Assembly (NCBI RefSeq): GCF_001425405.1 | Contig: NZ_LMQP01000001.1 | Span: 325,652-389,651 of the forward strand | Direction of reading: 5' to 3' | Source of the DNA: Sphingomonas sp. Leaf412 | Lineage (GTDB): Bacteria > Pseudomonadota > Alphaproteobacteria > Sphingomonadales > Sphingomonadaceae | DNA length: 64,000 bases | Shown: one piece after another, positions 1 through 7,685 of the stretch | Numbering within the stretch: position 1 is the first letter of the stretch | Layout of the letters: every line of letters begins with the position of its first letter | Notes under the pieces: generated by a model | Database searches by the model: none | What the model saw: only the letters and a program-made list of their open reading frames with translations | What the model was told of the DNA's origin: nothing | Program-made: the position numbers and the translations under genes

Positions 1-27
1 ATGCCCGTGAGGCGCGCAAACGGATTC

Positions 28-282
28 TCAACCAGCAATCAATTCCTGATAGCATTCCCGCGCCTCCGCCGGCGGCCCGCGCCGCGTCGGCAGCGCCTCG
101 ATCCGCAGCACGCGCACGCGCCCCGCGGTCATGAAGGTCAGGACGTTGCCGACGCGCACCGGATGATGCGAGCGGTCGACCGCGCGCCCGTCGATGCGCA
201 AATGGCCGTCGACCGCCATCGCCTGCGCCAGCACGCGCGTCTTGGCCAGCCGCGCATGCCACAGGAACACGTCCAGCCTCAT
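28..282 (-). CDS. S4-domain RNA-binding protein (HslR-like)
   Basis: An 84-residue protein that is essentially one S4 RNA-binding fold: the N-terminal MRLDVFLWHARLAKTR matches the first helix of S4/HslR proteins, followed by the basic segment DGRAVDRSHHPVRVGN. Family members bind structured RNA; E. coli Hsp15 recycles stalled 50S subunits, but the exact role here is not shown by the sequence. Its ATG overlaps the TGA of the upstream helicase gene (ATGA), so the two are probably translated together, fitting a joint role in RNA metabolism. The pairing is, from memory, common in sphingomonads. Confidence 0.85.
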   Translation of the reverse strand: MRLDVFLWHARLAKTRVLAQAMAVDGHLRIDGRAVDRSHHPVRVGNVLTFMTAGRVRVLRIEALPTRRGPPAEARECYQELIAG

Positions 283-2750
283 CCGCCGCCCATCAACCCC
301 GCCAGCCCCGCGAACGCCCCCGTCGCCACCACCGGCGCGGATCGCGGCCGCGCCCGCCCGCGCCAGACATAGCCGTCGCCCGCGGGGCGGAAGCCCAGTT
401 CGGCCATCAACCGCGCGATCGTCTCCGGCTCCAGCCCCATCGACACCGCCAGCGCGGGATCGGGCACGAACGCCGCGCGGCCCCCCTTGCCGTCCGTGCC
501 GCGCGCGTCATGCGCCCCGCGCGCGATCCGCTCGACCAGGTCGATCCGCACCGCCTGCGCCGCCAGCGGGCGGAATCCCATCGCGGCGGTCGCGCCGGGC
601 GTGCCGCGCGGCAGCGTCGTCGCGCTGGCGGGCGGTGCGGGCGCCACGACCCCCTGCGCCGCCAGCAGCGCCCGCCGCCAGCCGTGCGCGCCGGGTTTCA
701 GCAGGCGGGGATCGAACAGGTCCAGCGCGCCGATCGTCACGCCGCGCTTGCGCAACCATGCGCGCGCGGGCGCGGGCAGGTCCAAAAGCGCCGCCGCCAG
801 CGGCAGGCGTGCGGCAAAGCCCGCCCCCGCCTCCACCGCGCCCGCGATGCTGCGCAACGCCGGTCCCGCCTCCGCCGCACGCGTCGCCCCGGCCATCGCG
901 GCCAGCGACGGCAGCGTGCGCGCGATCGCGTCCGCGACCCAGCGCCGCACGCGCACCGTCACCGCCTCCCGCATCCGCGCGTCGAGGCAGTCGAGATCGG
1001 CGTCCAGCACGACAGCCGGTCGCGCCAGCGACGCCCCGCGCGCCAGCCGCGCGACCGTCACCGCCCCCGCCAGCACCGCGCCGTCCTCGCCCAGCGCGAA
1101 GGCATCGTCCGCCGCCGCGACCAACGCCTCCGCCCGCCGCCGCCGCTCCGCCGCCAGCCGGTTCTCCGCCGCCGCCAGCAACCGCCGCTTGTCCGCGCCG
1201 CGCGCATCGGGCGCAACGGTGAAGCGGAAGCCGTCGAGCCGACCGATCGTGTGCCCCGCAATTGCGACCTCGCCGTCCGCCTCGATCGTCACCGGCAGGT
1301 CGCCGACGCCCGCGCCGATCGACCGCATCAGCGCGCTGGTGCGCTTGTCCACGAACCGCTGCGTCAGGCTGGCGTGCAGCGCGTCGGACAGGCGCTCCTC
1401 CACCGCCTGCGTCCGCGCCGCCCAGTGCGCGGGATCGGCCAGCCAGTCGGGGCGCTGCGCGATATAGGCCCATTTGCGGATGCCGGAGATCCGCCCCGCG
1501 ATCGTCTCCACATCGCCGTCGACGCGGTCCAGCCGCGCGACCTCGTCCGCGAACCATTGCTGCGGCAGGTATCCCGCCGACAGGTGCCCGAACACGCGCC
1601 CGACGAAGCGCGCGTGCGGGTCCACGCCCGACTTCTCGAAATCGGGGATGCCGCACGCCGCCCACAACCGGTCGACCTGCCCCCGCGCGCGGTCCGCCAC
1701 GCCCGGCTCCTCCGCCAGCCGGCGCAGCACCTTCAGGTCCAGCGCCTCGGGCGCCGCGCGCAGCCGCTCGTGATCGGGCTTGCGCGACAAGGACGCGACC
1801 AGCGCGTCCAGCGTCGACAGGTCGGGCGCGCCGTCGCGCCAGAACAACGTCTCCAGCGGGGGGAAGCGATGCCCCTCGATCCGCTGCACCTCCTCCGGCT
1901 CGAACGCGTCGGGGCCTTCCTCCGCGAGTGCGCCGAACGTCCCGTCGCGCTGGTGCCGCCCCGCGCGCCCCGCGATCTGCGCCATCTCCGCCACGGTCAG
2001 GCGGCGGCGGCGCTGCCCGTCGAACTTGGTCAGGCCCGCGAAGGCGACATGCCCGACGTCCAGGTTCAGGCCCATGCCGATCGCGTCGGTGGCGACCAGG
2101 TAGTCGACCTCGCCCGCCTGGAACATCGCGACCTGCGCGTTGCGCGTGCGCGGGGACAGCGCCCCCATCACCACCGCCGCCCCGCCGCGCAACCGCCGCA
2201 GCATTTCCGCGGTGGCATACACTTCCTCGGCGGAGAAGGCGACGATCGCGGACCGCCGCGGCAGCCGCGACAGCTTCTTCGCACCCGCATAGGAAAGCGT
2301 CGAGAACCGCGGCCGCTGCACGATCTCCGCCTCGGGCACCAGCGCGCGCAGGACGGGGCGCAACGTGTCCGAACCCAGGATCATCGTCTCCTCGCGCCCG
2401 CGGGCGTGGAGCAGCCGGTCGGTGAAGACGTGCCCGCGCTCGCGATCCGCGCCCAGCTGCGCCTCGTCCACCGCGACGAAGGCCAGGTCGCGCTGCATCG
2501 GCATGGATTCGGCGGTGCACAGGAACCAGCGCGCGTCCTTGGGCACGATGCGTTCCTCGCCCGTCACCAGCGCGACGCTGTCCCGCCCCTTGATCGCGAC
2601 CACCCGATCGTACACCTCGCGCGCCAGCAGGCGGAGCGGGAAGCCGATCATCCCGCTGGAATGCGCGCACATCCGCTCGATCGCGAGATGGGTCTTGCCC
2701 GTGTTGGTCGGGCCCAGCACTGCCGTGACCCGAGTGTCGTGTGCGCCCAT
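279..2750 (-). CDS. SUV3-like DEAD/DEAH-type RNA helicase
   Basis: An 823-residue helicase resembling the mitochondrial SUV3 family that is widespread in Alphaproteobacteria. Walker A GPTNTGKT lies at residues 13-20 and the DEAQ box at about 95-98. The second RecA domain contains DAIGMGLNLDV and QIAGRAGRHQ (motif VI). The long C-terminal part is rich in Ala and Arg. The ATG at 2750 was chosen because it places Walker A close to the N-terminus as in the family; the open frame upstream has no family resemblance. SUV3 enzymes unwind RNA during degradation; that role is inferred here. It overlaps the S4-domain gene by four bases. Confidence 0.88.
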   Translation of the reverse strand: MGAHDTRVTAVLGPTNTGKTHLAIERMCAHSSGMIGFPLRLLAREVYDRVVAIKGRDSVALVTGEERIVPKDARWFLCTAESMPMQRDLAFVAVDEAQLGADRERGHVFTDRLLHARGREETMILGSDTLRPVLRALVPEAEIVQRPRFSTLSYAGAKKLSRLPRRSAIVAFSAEEVYATAEMLRRLRGGAAVVMGALSPRTRNAQVAMFQAGEVDYLVATDAIGMGLNLDVGHVAFAGLTKFDGQRRRRLTVAEMAQIAGRAGRHQRDGTFGALAEEGPDAFEPEEVQRIEGHRFPPLETLFWRDGAPDLSTLDALVASLSRKPDHERLRAAPEALDLKVLRRLAEEPGVADRARGQVDRLWAACGIPDFEKSGVDPHARFVGRVFGHLSAGYLPQQWFADEVARLDRVDGDVETIAGRISGIRKWAYIAQRPDWLADPAHWAARTQAVEERLSDALHASLTQRFVDKRTSALMRSIGAGVGDLPVTIEADGEVAIAGHTIGRLDGFRFTVAPDARGADKRRLLAAAENRLAAERRRRAEALVAAADDAFALGEDGAVLAGAVTVARLARGASLARPAVVLDADLDCLDARMREAVTVRVRRWVADAIARTLPSLAAMAGATRAAEAGPALRSIAGAVEAGAGFAARLPLAAALLDLPAPARAWLRKRGVTIGALDLFDPRLLKPGAHGWRRALLAAQGVVAPAPPASATTLPRGTPGATAAMGFRPLAAQAVRIDLVERIARGAHDARGTDGKGGRAAFVPDPALAVSMGLEPETIARLMAELGFRPAGDGYVWRGRARPRSAPVVATGAFAGLAGLMGGG

Positions 2751-2964
2751 GATGGACGGAACATCGGGCCGGGCGCGGGGCAATGCAATGCGTTTCGGGA
2801 AGGACACGACGATCGGTCGCGGCCCATCGCACCGCGCCAACCGTTCGCCGCAGCACGACTCCGCCGGCCCCTCGGTTAATTTGACTTTAGCATCTGCCCC
2901 CCACAGTGCTCCGACCCGGCGCCGGGGGGTATTCGGCGACAGATTTTGGGGGCGTCGCCGACAC
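2751..2964. promoter_or_regulatory. divergent promoter region between helicase and M23 peptidase
   Basis: This 214-bp gap separates two divergent genes, so it must carry promoters for both. The only AT-rich stretch is around 2876-2895 and contains TTGACT at 2881-2886, a fair -35 for the plus strand. No good -10 is seen at 17-bp spacing. I see no clear operator palindrome. Confidence 0.35.
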
Positions 2965-4443
2965 GTGTTCCTGCGCGAACAACAGGGCCTGGAACTTGCC
3001 GGGGCCGCGGGTGGGCGCAGCTTCGGCCGCGCACTGGTGCCTATCGCGGAACGGCCGTGGACCGAACGCCTGCGCGTCGCCGCGTTGCAGACCGACTGGG
3101 TCCCCGATCTCGGGCAGCGGATCGGTACGCGCGACTGGTGGCGCGGCCTGGCCACCTGCACCGCCCTGTGCGGCGCGGCCTGGATGCTCTCGCCCGGCTG
3201 GCGCCCGATCCTCGGCTATGCCGCCCCCGCGATCGGCGGCGCGGCGTTCGAGGAGACGCGGACGCAGGGGATCGCCCCGCTCGCCTATGGCGCCACCACC
3301 GGCCGCCGCATGGCCGCGGGCTCGCTGGTGCGCCAGCTCAAGGAAACGCCCGAGCGTCCGACGATCGAGCTGACCGCCGCGCTCGCCGACGGCGACACGC
3401 TGCCGCAGGCGTTGCAGCGCGCCGGGATCGGCCGGAACGAGGCCGCGACGGTCGCAAACCTCGTGTCCGGCGCGGTGCGCGTCGATTCGCTGAAACCCGG
3501 CACCGTCCTGTCGCTGACGCTCGGCCGCCGCCCGACGAAATTGCAGCCGCGCCCGCTGGACCATCTCGCCTTCCGCGCCGCCTTCGACCTTGAACTCGCG
3601 GTCACGCGCACCGGCGACGCGCTGTCGCTCGACCGCCGCCCGATCGCGATCGACCGTACACCGCTGCGCGTGCGCGGCGTGGTCGGGCCCAGCCTGTATC
3701 GCTCCGCCCGCGCCGCGGGCGTGCCCGCGCGGCTGGTGGAGGCGTATATCAGGGCGCTGGCGACCCGCATCCCGATCGCGGACGTCGCCGCGTCCGACAC
3801 GTTCGACCTGGTCGCGGACCAGCGCCGCGCCGCGACCGGCGAGGTGGAGACGGGCGCGTTGCAGTTCGCCGGGCTGGACCAGGGCGGCAGGCGCCTGCAA
3901 CTCGTCCGCTGGGACGGCCGGAACCCCGACGGGGACGGCGGCTCCTTCTGGGACGCCAACGGGCGGTACGAGACGCGCGGCACGATGGGGATGCCCGTCG
4001 CGGGACGCGTCACGTCCACGTTCGGGATGCGTTTGCACCCGCTGCTCGGCTTCATGCGGATGCACAAGGGCATGGACATCGGCGCTCCGCACGGCGCGCC
4101 GATCCTCGCCGCGGTCGACGGCGTCGTCGCCTTCGCCGGGCGATCGGGCGGCTACGGCAATTTCATCAAGCTGGCGCATCCCGGCGGGCTGGCCAGCGGC
4201 TACGGCCACATGAGCCGCTTCGCGGTCCGCGCGGGGCAGCGCGTGCGGCGGGGGCAGGTGATCGGATACGTCGGCTCCACCGGCATCTCCACCGGCCCGC
4301 ACCTGCATTGGGAAGTGTGGAAGAACGGCCGCCCGGTCAACCCGCGCTCGATCTCGCTCGCCAGCATCCAGACCCTGTCGGGCGACACGCTGCGCGCGAT
4401 GCGCGCGAAGATCGCGCGGTTGCTGAGCACGCCGGCGAGGTAG
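2965..4443 (+). CDS. M23-family murein peptidase (LytM domain)
   Basis: A 492-residue envelope protein with a C-terminal peptidase M23 domain. The zinc ligands appear in HKGMDIGAP and HLHWE, and the fold segments GYGNFIKLAHPGG and RVRRGQVIGYVGSTG are typical. A hydrophobic stretch near residues 65-80 (TCTALCGAAWMLSP) could anchor it to the membrane with the catalytic part in the periplasm. The family cleaves peptide cross-bridges or activates amidases. The GTG at 2965 is chosen because FLREQQGLELAG begins recognisable family sequence; the frame stays open far upstream but reads as non-coding. It converges on the HerA-like ATPase gene. Confidence 0.85.
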   Translation: MFLREQQGLELAGAAGGRSFGRALVPIAERPWTERLRVAALQTDWVPDLGQRIGTRDWWRGLATCTALCGAAWMLSPGWRPILGYAAPAIGGAAFEETRTQGIAPLAYGATTGRRMAAGSLVRQLKETPERPTIELTAALADGDTLPQALQRAGIGRNEAATVANLVSGAVRVDSLKPGTVLSLTLGRRPTKLQPRPLDHLAFRAAFDLELAVTRTGDALSLDRRPIAIDRTPLRVRGVVGPSLYRSARAAGVPARLVEAYIRALATRIPIADVAASDTFDLVADQRRAATGEVETGALQFAGLDQGGRRLQLVRWDGRNPDGDGGSFWDANGRYETRGTMGMPVAGRVTSTFGMRLHPLLGFMRMHKGMDIGAPHGAPILAAVDGVVAFAGRSGGYGNFIKLAHPGGLASGYGHMSRFAVRAGQRVRRGQVIGYVGSTGISTGPHLHWEVWKNGRPVNPRSISLASIQTLSGDTLRAMRAKIARLLSTPAR

Positions 4444-4449
4444 TCGCCT

Positions 4450-4571
4450 CCCCTCCCTTCAAGGGAGGGGTCGGGGGTGGGTGGCGTCCGGGTGATACGG
4501 ACAGACCATGTCTGACCGCGCCGTATCGTCAGGCCCGAACCCACCCCAACCCCTCCCTTGAAAGGGAGGGG
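4450..4571. repeat. 122-bp nested palindrome between convergent genes
   Basis: Outer arms of about 33 bases (4450-4482 and 4539-4571) are near-perfect inverted repeats, and each arm is itself a small hairpin (CCCCTCCCTTC/AAGGGAGGGG). A middle pair, GATACGG at 4494-4500 and CCGTATC at 4521-4527, shares the same centre, and an inner AGAC-CAT-GTCT lies at 4503-4513. Placed between two convergent stop codons, it could act as a bidirectional terminator. The CTCCCTT-AAGGGAG arm is a dispersed repeat type seen in many high-GC alphaproteobacteria. Confidence 0.8.
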
Positions 4572-4582
4572 CTAAGACCGAC

Positions 4583-6229
4583 TTACCGCCCCTGCGCCCG
4601 CCAGCGCTGGATCGTGCGCGCGATGATATTCTCCTCGTCGCCCGATTGCTTCCACAGGGTCGAGAAGACCGGATCGTCGGACGCCGGGCGCTTGTCGTCG
4701 TCCAGCGCGTCGAACGCGACGCGGATCGGGATCGCGACGCCCTCGCCGCAGATGATGCATTCGCGGTTGCGCAACGCGGGGATCGAATCGAGGAAGCCGC
4801 GCGCGCCCTCGGGCATCGCGGCGCGCACGAACGCCTGGTCGCGATCGTTGTTCAGGCGCATCGAGATGATCGTGCCGCATTGCGACAGCACGCCTTCGGC
4901 CAGGTCCGACGGCCGCTGCGTGATGAGGCCCAGCGACACGCCGTACTTGCGCCCCTCCTTCGCGATCCGCCCCAGGATGCGCGCGACCGACGATCCGGCG
5001 TCGTCGCGCGGGATGTAGCGGTGCGCCTCCTCGCACACCAGGAGGACGGGCCGCTGCGGCTCGTTGCGCGACCAGATCGCGAAGTCGAACACCATCCGGC
5101 TCAGCATCGCGACGACCACGCTGGTGATCTCGCTCGGCACGCCCGACACGTCGATGATGCTGATCGGCTTCCCGTCGCCCGGAAGGCGGAAGACGCGGCC
5201 GATGAAATTGGCCATCGTATCGGCGACCAGCATGCCGGAGAACATGAAGCCGAAGCGCGGGTCCGCCTTGATCTCGTCGATCTTGTTCTTCAACCGCAGG
5301 TACGGCGCGGTGTCGCCCGCGCGGTCCATCTTCCCCATCTCCTGCTGGATCAGCTGCGACAGGTCGCTGAGCATGTAGGGGATCGGCGCGTCGACGGTCA
5401 GTTTCGGGATGTCCTGCGCGACGCGGTTCTTCGCCCGCGCGGCCAGCAGGCACTTGGCCAGGATGTCGGCGTCGATCTGCCGGTCCGACCCGGTGGAGGT
5501 CAGCAGGACCTCGCAATGCTCCTCCAGGTTCATCAGCCAGTACGGCATGTTCAGGTTCGACACGTCGTACAGCGCGCCGTTGGTCCGGAACGCCGCGCTA
5601 TATTCGCCGTGCGGATCGATCATCACGATATGGCCCTGCGGCGCCAGCTGGCAGATGCGATGCAGGATCAGCGCGGCGGACGTCGACTTGCCCGTGCCGG
5701 TCGAACCCAGCAGCGCGAAGTGCCGGCCCAGCATCGCATCGACGAACAGCGATCCGCGCACGTCCTTCGTCGGATAGACGAGGCCGACCTCGATATTGGG
5801 TTTGTCCGACGCGGCATAGACCTGCTTCAGGTCCGCGCCCGTCACTGCGAAGACCTCCGCCCCCGGCATCGGATAGCGGGTCACGCCGCGGCGGAAATTG
5901 TACAATTTGCCCGTCAACCGCTCCTCGTCGCCCTCGCCCAGGAAATCGACCGTGGCGGCGACGCGGTCCATCTGCCCCGGGGCCAGGCCCAGCGAGCGGA
6001 TGCTGGCGAGCAGCCACGACTGGCCGACGCGCACCTTCATCTGCCCGCCGACCTGCCCGGCGGTGGCCAGGACCGGATCGACGTTGTCCGTCAGCGCGTT
6101 CAGCGCCGCCAGGTCGAACACCACCTCGCTGCGCGATCCCGCGATCTCGGCCACATAGCCGATCGCCTCGCCCGCGCTGTCGACGGGTGCGGGGGCGGGC
6201 TGGAAGGCGTGCGGCGAAAGGTCGTTCAT
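4583..6229 (-). CDS. HerA/DUF87-type ATPase
   Basis: A 548-residue ATP-binding protein. An N-terminal beta-barrel-like (HAS-barrel) region precedes the P-loop GSTGTGKS at residues 175-182. A Walker B-like LLVCEEAHRYIP lies near residue 400, followed by ILGRIAKEGRKYGVSLGLITQRPSDL, characteristic of HerA/DUF87 hexameric ATPases. HerA family members translocate DNA with NurA nuclease in archaea or serve in bacterial repair and defence; no NurA-like partner is adjacent here. The ATG at 6229 fits the start of family similarity. It lies 92 bp downstream of the pirin gene and may belong to the same transcript. Confidence 0.82.
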   Translation of the reverse strand: MNDLSPHAFQPAPAPVDSAGEAIGYVAEIAGSRSEVVFDLAALNALTDNVDPVLATAGQVGGQMKVRVGQSWLLASIRSLGLAPGQMDRVAATVDFLGEGDEERLTGKLYNFRRGVTRYPMPGAEVFAVTGADLKQVYAASDKPNIEVGLVYPTKDVRGSLFVDAMLGRHFALLGSTGTGKSTSAALILHRICQLAPQGHIVMIDPHGEYSAAFRTNGALYDVSNLNMPYWLMNLEEHCEVLLTSTGSDRQIDADILAKCLLAARAKNRVAQDIPKLTVDAPIPYMLSDLSQLIQQEMGKMDRAGDTAPYLRLKNKIDEIKADPRFGFMFSGMLVADTMANFIGRVFRLPGDGKPISIIDVSGVPSEITSVVVAMLSRMVFDFAIWSRNEPQRPVLLVCEEAHRYIPRDDAGSSVARILGRIAKEGRKYGVSLGLITQRPSDLAEGVLSQCGTIISMRLNNDRDQAFVRAAMPEGARGFLDSIPALRNRECIICGEGVAIPIRVAFDALDDDKRPASDDPVFSTLWKQSGDEENIIARTIQRWRAQGR

Positions 6230-6321
6230 GGCGCGGTCCCGTACTGGTCGAGCAGGGGAACCTACGGCATTTTCCTTAAGGGAAGCCTGTCGGCACCCGC
6301 GACGAGCGGACCTGTGCGTGC

Positions 6322-7224
6322 CTATGGATAGCTGACGGTCTTGGGCGCCTCGGGCAGGTCGATGCGCTCCGCATCGTCGCCGGGCACGGTGGCGAACTCG
6401 CCCGCCTTCCACGCGCGACGTGCCTCGCGGATCGCCTCGCGGTCCGAATGGACGAAATTCCACCACACGTGCCGCGGCGTCGCGAACGCCGCGCCGCCCG
6501 CCAGCATGACGCGCCCGCCCGCCGCGGAACGCAGCGTCGCGCGCGTGCCGGGACGCAGGACGTACAATCGCTGCGGTTCCAGCGTCAGGCCGTCGAGCGA
6601 CGCGTCCCCGGCGGCCAGGTATATCGCGCGCTCGTCCGTACTGGCGTCGATCGGCGCGGCGCCCCCCGCCTCCAGCAGGATGTCGGCATAGATCGTGTCC
6701 GCCCACGCCGTCACCGGGGACGTCGCGCCCCACAACGTGCCCATCACCACGGTCGCGCGCGCGCCGGGCGTCTCGACCACCGGCATGTCGGGGGCCGCGA
6801 CATGCTGGAACGCGGGCGCCACGTCCTCCTTCCCGTCGGGCAGGGCGAGCCAGGTCTGGATCCCCGACAGGCTGGGGCCGGCGGGGCGCGCATCGTCGGG
6901 CGACCGTTCCGAATGGACGATGCCCGTACCCGCGGTCATCAGGTTCACCGCGCCGGGCGTGATCCGCTGATCGGTGCCCAGCGAATCGCGGTGCCGGAAC
7001 GCCCCCTCGAACAGCCAGGTCACGGTCGACAGCCCGATATGGGGGTGCGGGCGCACGTCGACGCCGTCGCCGGGGGGCAGGTGCGCAGGCCCCATCTGGT
7101 CGAAGAACAGGAACGGCCCCACCATCGTGCGGTCGCGATGCGGCAGCGTGCGGTGGACCTTGAACCCGCCCAGGTCGTGGGTGACGGGGGCGAGCGTTTG
7201 CAGGATCAGGTCGTCGCGTTGCAC
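6322..7224 (-). CDS. pirin family protein
   Basis: A 300-residue bicupin of the pirin family. The iron ligands of pirin correspond to the two histidines of RPHPHIGLSTVTW and to His and Glu in GTGIVHSERSP; a C-terminal pirin domain follows. Bacterial pirins act as quercetinase-like dioxygenases or as redox-sensing regulators; substrate cannot be told from sequence. The GTG start at 7224 has GGCGGAG about eight bases upstream and lies 19 bases inside the 3' end of the NUDIX gene, so translation is probably coupled. Confidence 0.85.
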   Translation of the reverse strand: MQRDDLILQTLAPVTHDLGGFKVHRTLPHRDRTMVGPFLFFDQMGPAHLPPGDGVDVRPHPHIGLSTVTWLFEGAFRHRDSLGTDQRITPGAVNLMTAGTGIVHSERSPDDARPAGPSLSGIQTWLALPDGKEDVAPAFQHVAAPDMPVVETPGARATVVMGTLWGATSPVTAWADTIYADILLEAGGAAPIDASTDERAIYLAAGDASLDGLTLEPQRLYVLRPGTRATLRSAAGGRVMLAGGAAFATPRHVWWNFVHSDREAIREARRAWKAGEFATVPGDDAERIDLPEAPKTVSYP

Positions 7225-7685
7225 CGGTCGGTCTCCGCCAGCATGTCGGGAAGATCGGCGGGGTAGATCGTTTCGGGCCAGTCCGCCAGTTCGGCGCGAT
7301 CGAACCAGCGCGCGCCCGCCATGATGCGGCGTTCCTGCTCGGTCAGCGCCCCGGCGACCACGTCGTGCGCCGCCACGTCGACCCGGAACCAGCGTTCGTC
7401 CGCGGTCACCTCCACCCGCTCGAAGGTCAGGAAATCGACCACGCGCCGCGCGACCTGCGGCCCGCAATCGACGTCCAGCCCCGTCTCCTCCCACAATTCG
7501 CGCCGCGCCGCCGCCTCGTAACTCTCCCCCGGATCGACCGCGCCGCCGGGCGTGCACCACAGCGGCGGACGATCGTCGGGGGTGAAGCGGAACAGGAGCA
7601 CGCGTCCGGCGGCGTCGACCAGCAGGATCCGTGCGGCGGGGCGCGGGGTACGCGCCGCCTGTCCATTCCCACCAGCCGCCGTCAC
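7206..7685 (-). CDS. NUDIX hydrolase
   Basis: A 159-residue protein with a perfect NUDIX box, GX5EX7REUXEEXGU, running from GAVDPGE to RELWEETGL at about residues 43-65. The rest of the fold (RILLVDAAGRVLLFRF, PPLWCTPGG) is typical. NUDIX enzymes hydrolyse nucleoside diphosphates linked to another group; the substrate is unknown. The GTG start overlaps the TGA of the DinG-like helicase gene (GTGA), and the 3' end overlaps the pirin gene. The location behind a DNA helicase might hint at nucleotide-pool or repair roles, but that is only inference. Confidence 0.87.
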   Translation of the reverse strand: MTAAGGNGQAARTPRPAARILLVDAAGRVLLFRFTPDDRPPLWCTPGGAVDPGESYEAAARRELWEETGLDVDCGPQVARRVVDFLTFERVEVTADERWFRVDVAAHDVVAGALTEQERRIMAGARWFDRAELADWPETIYPADLPDMLAETDRCNATT

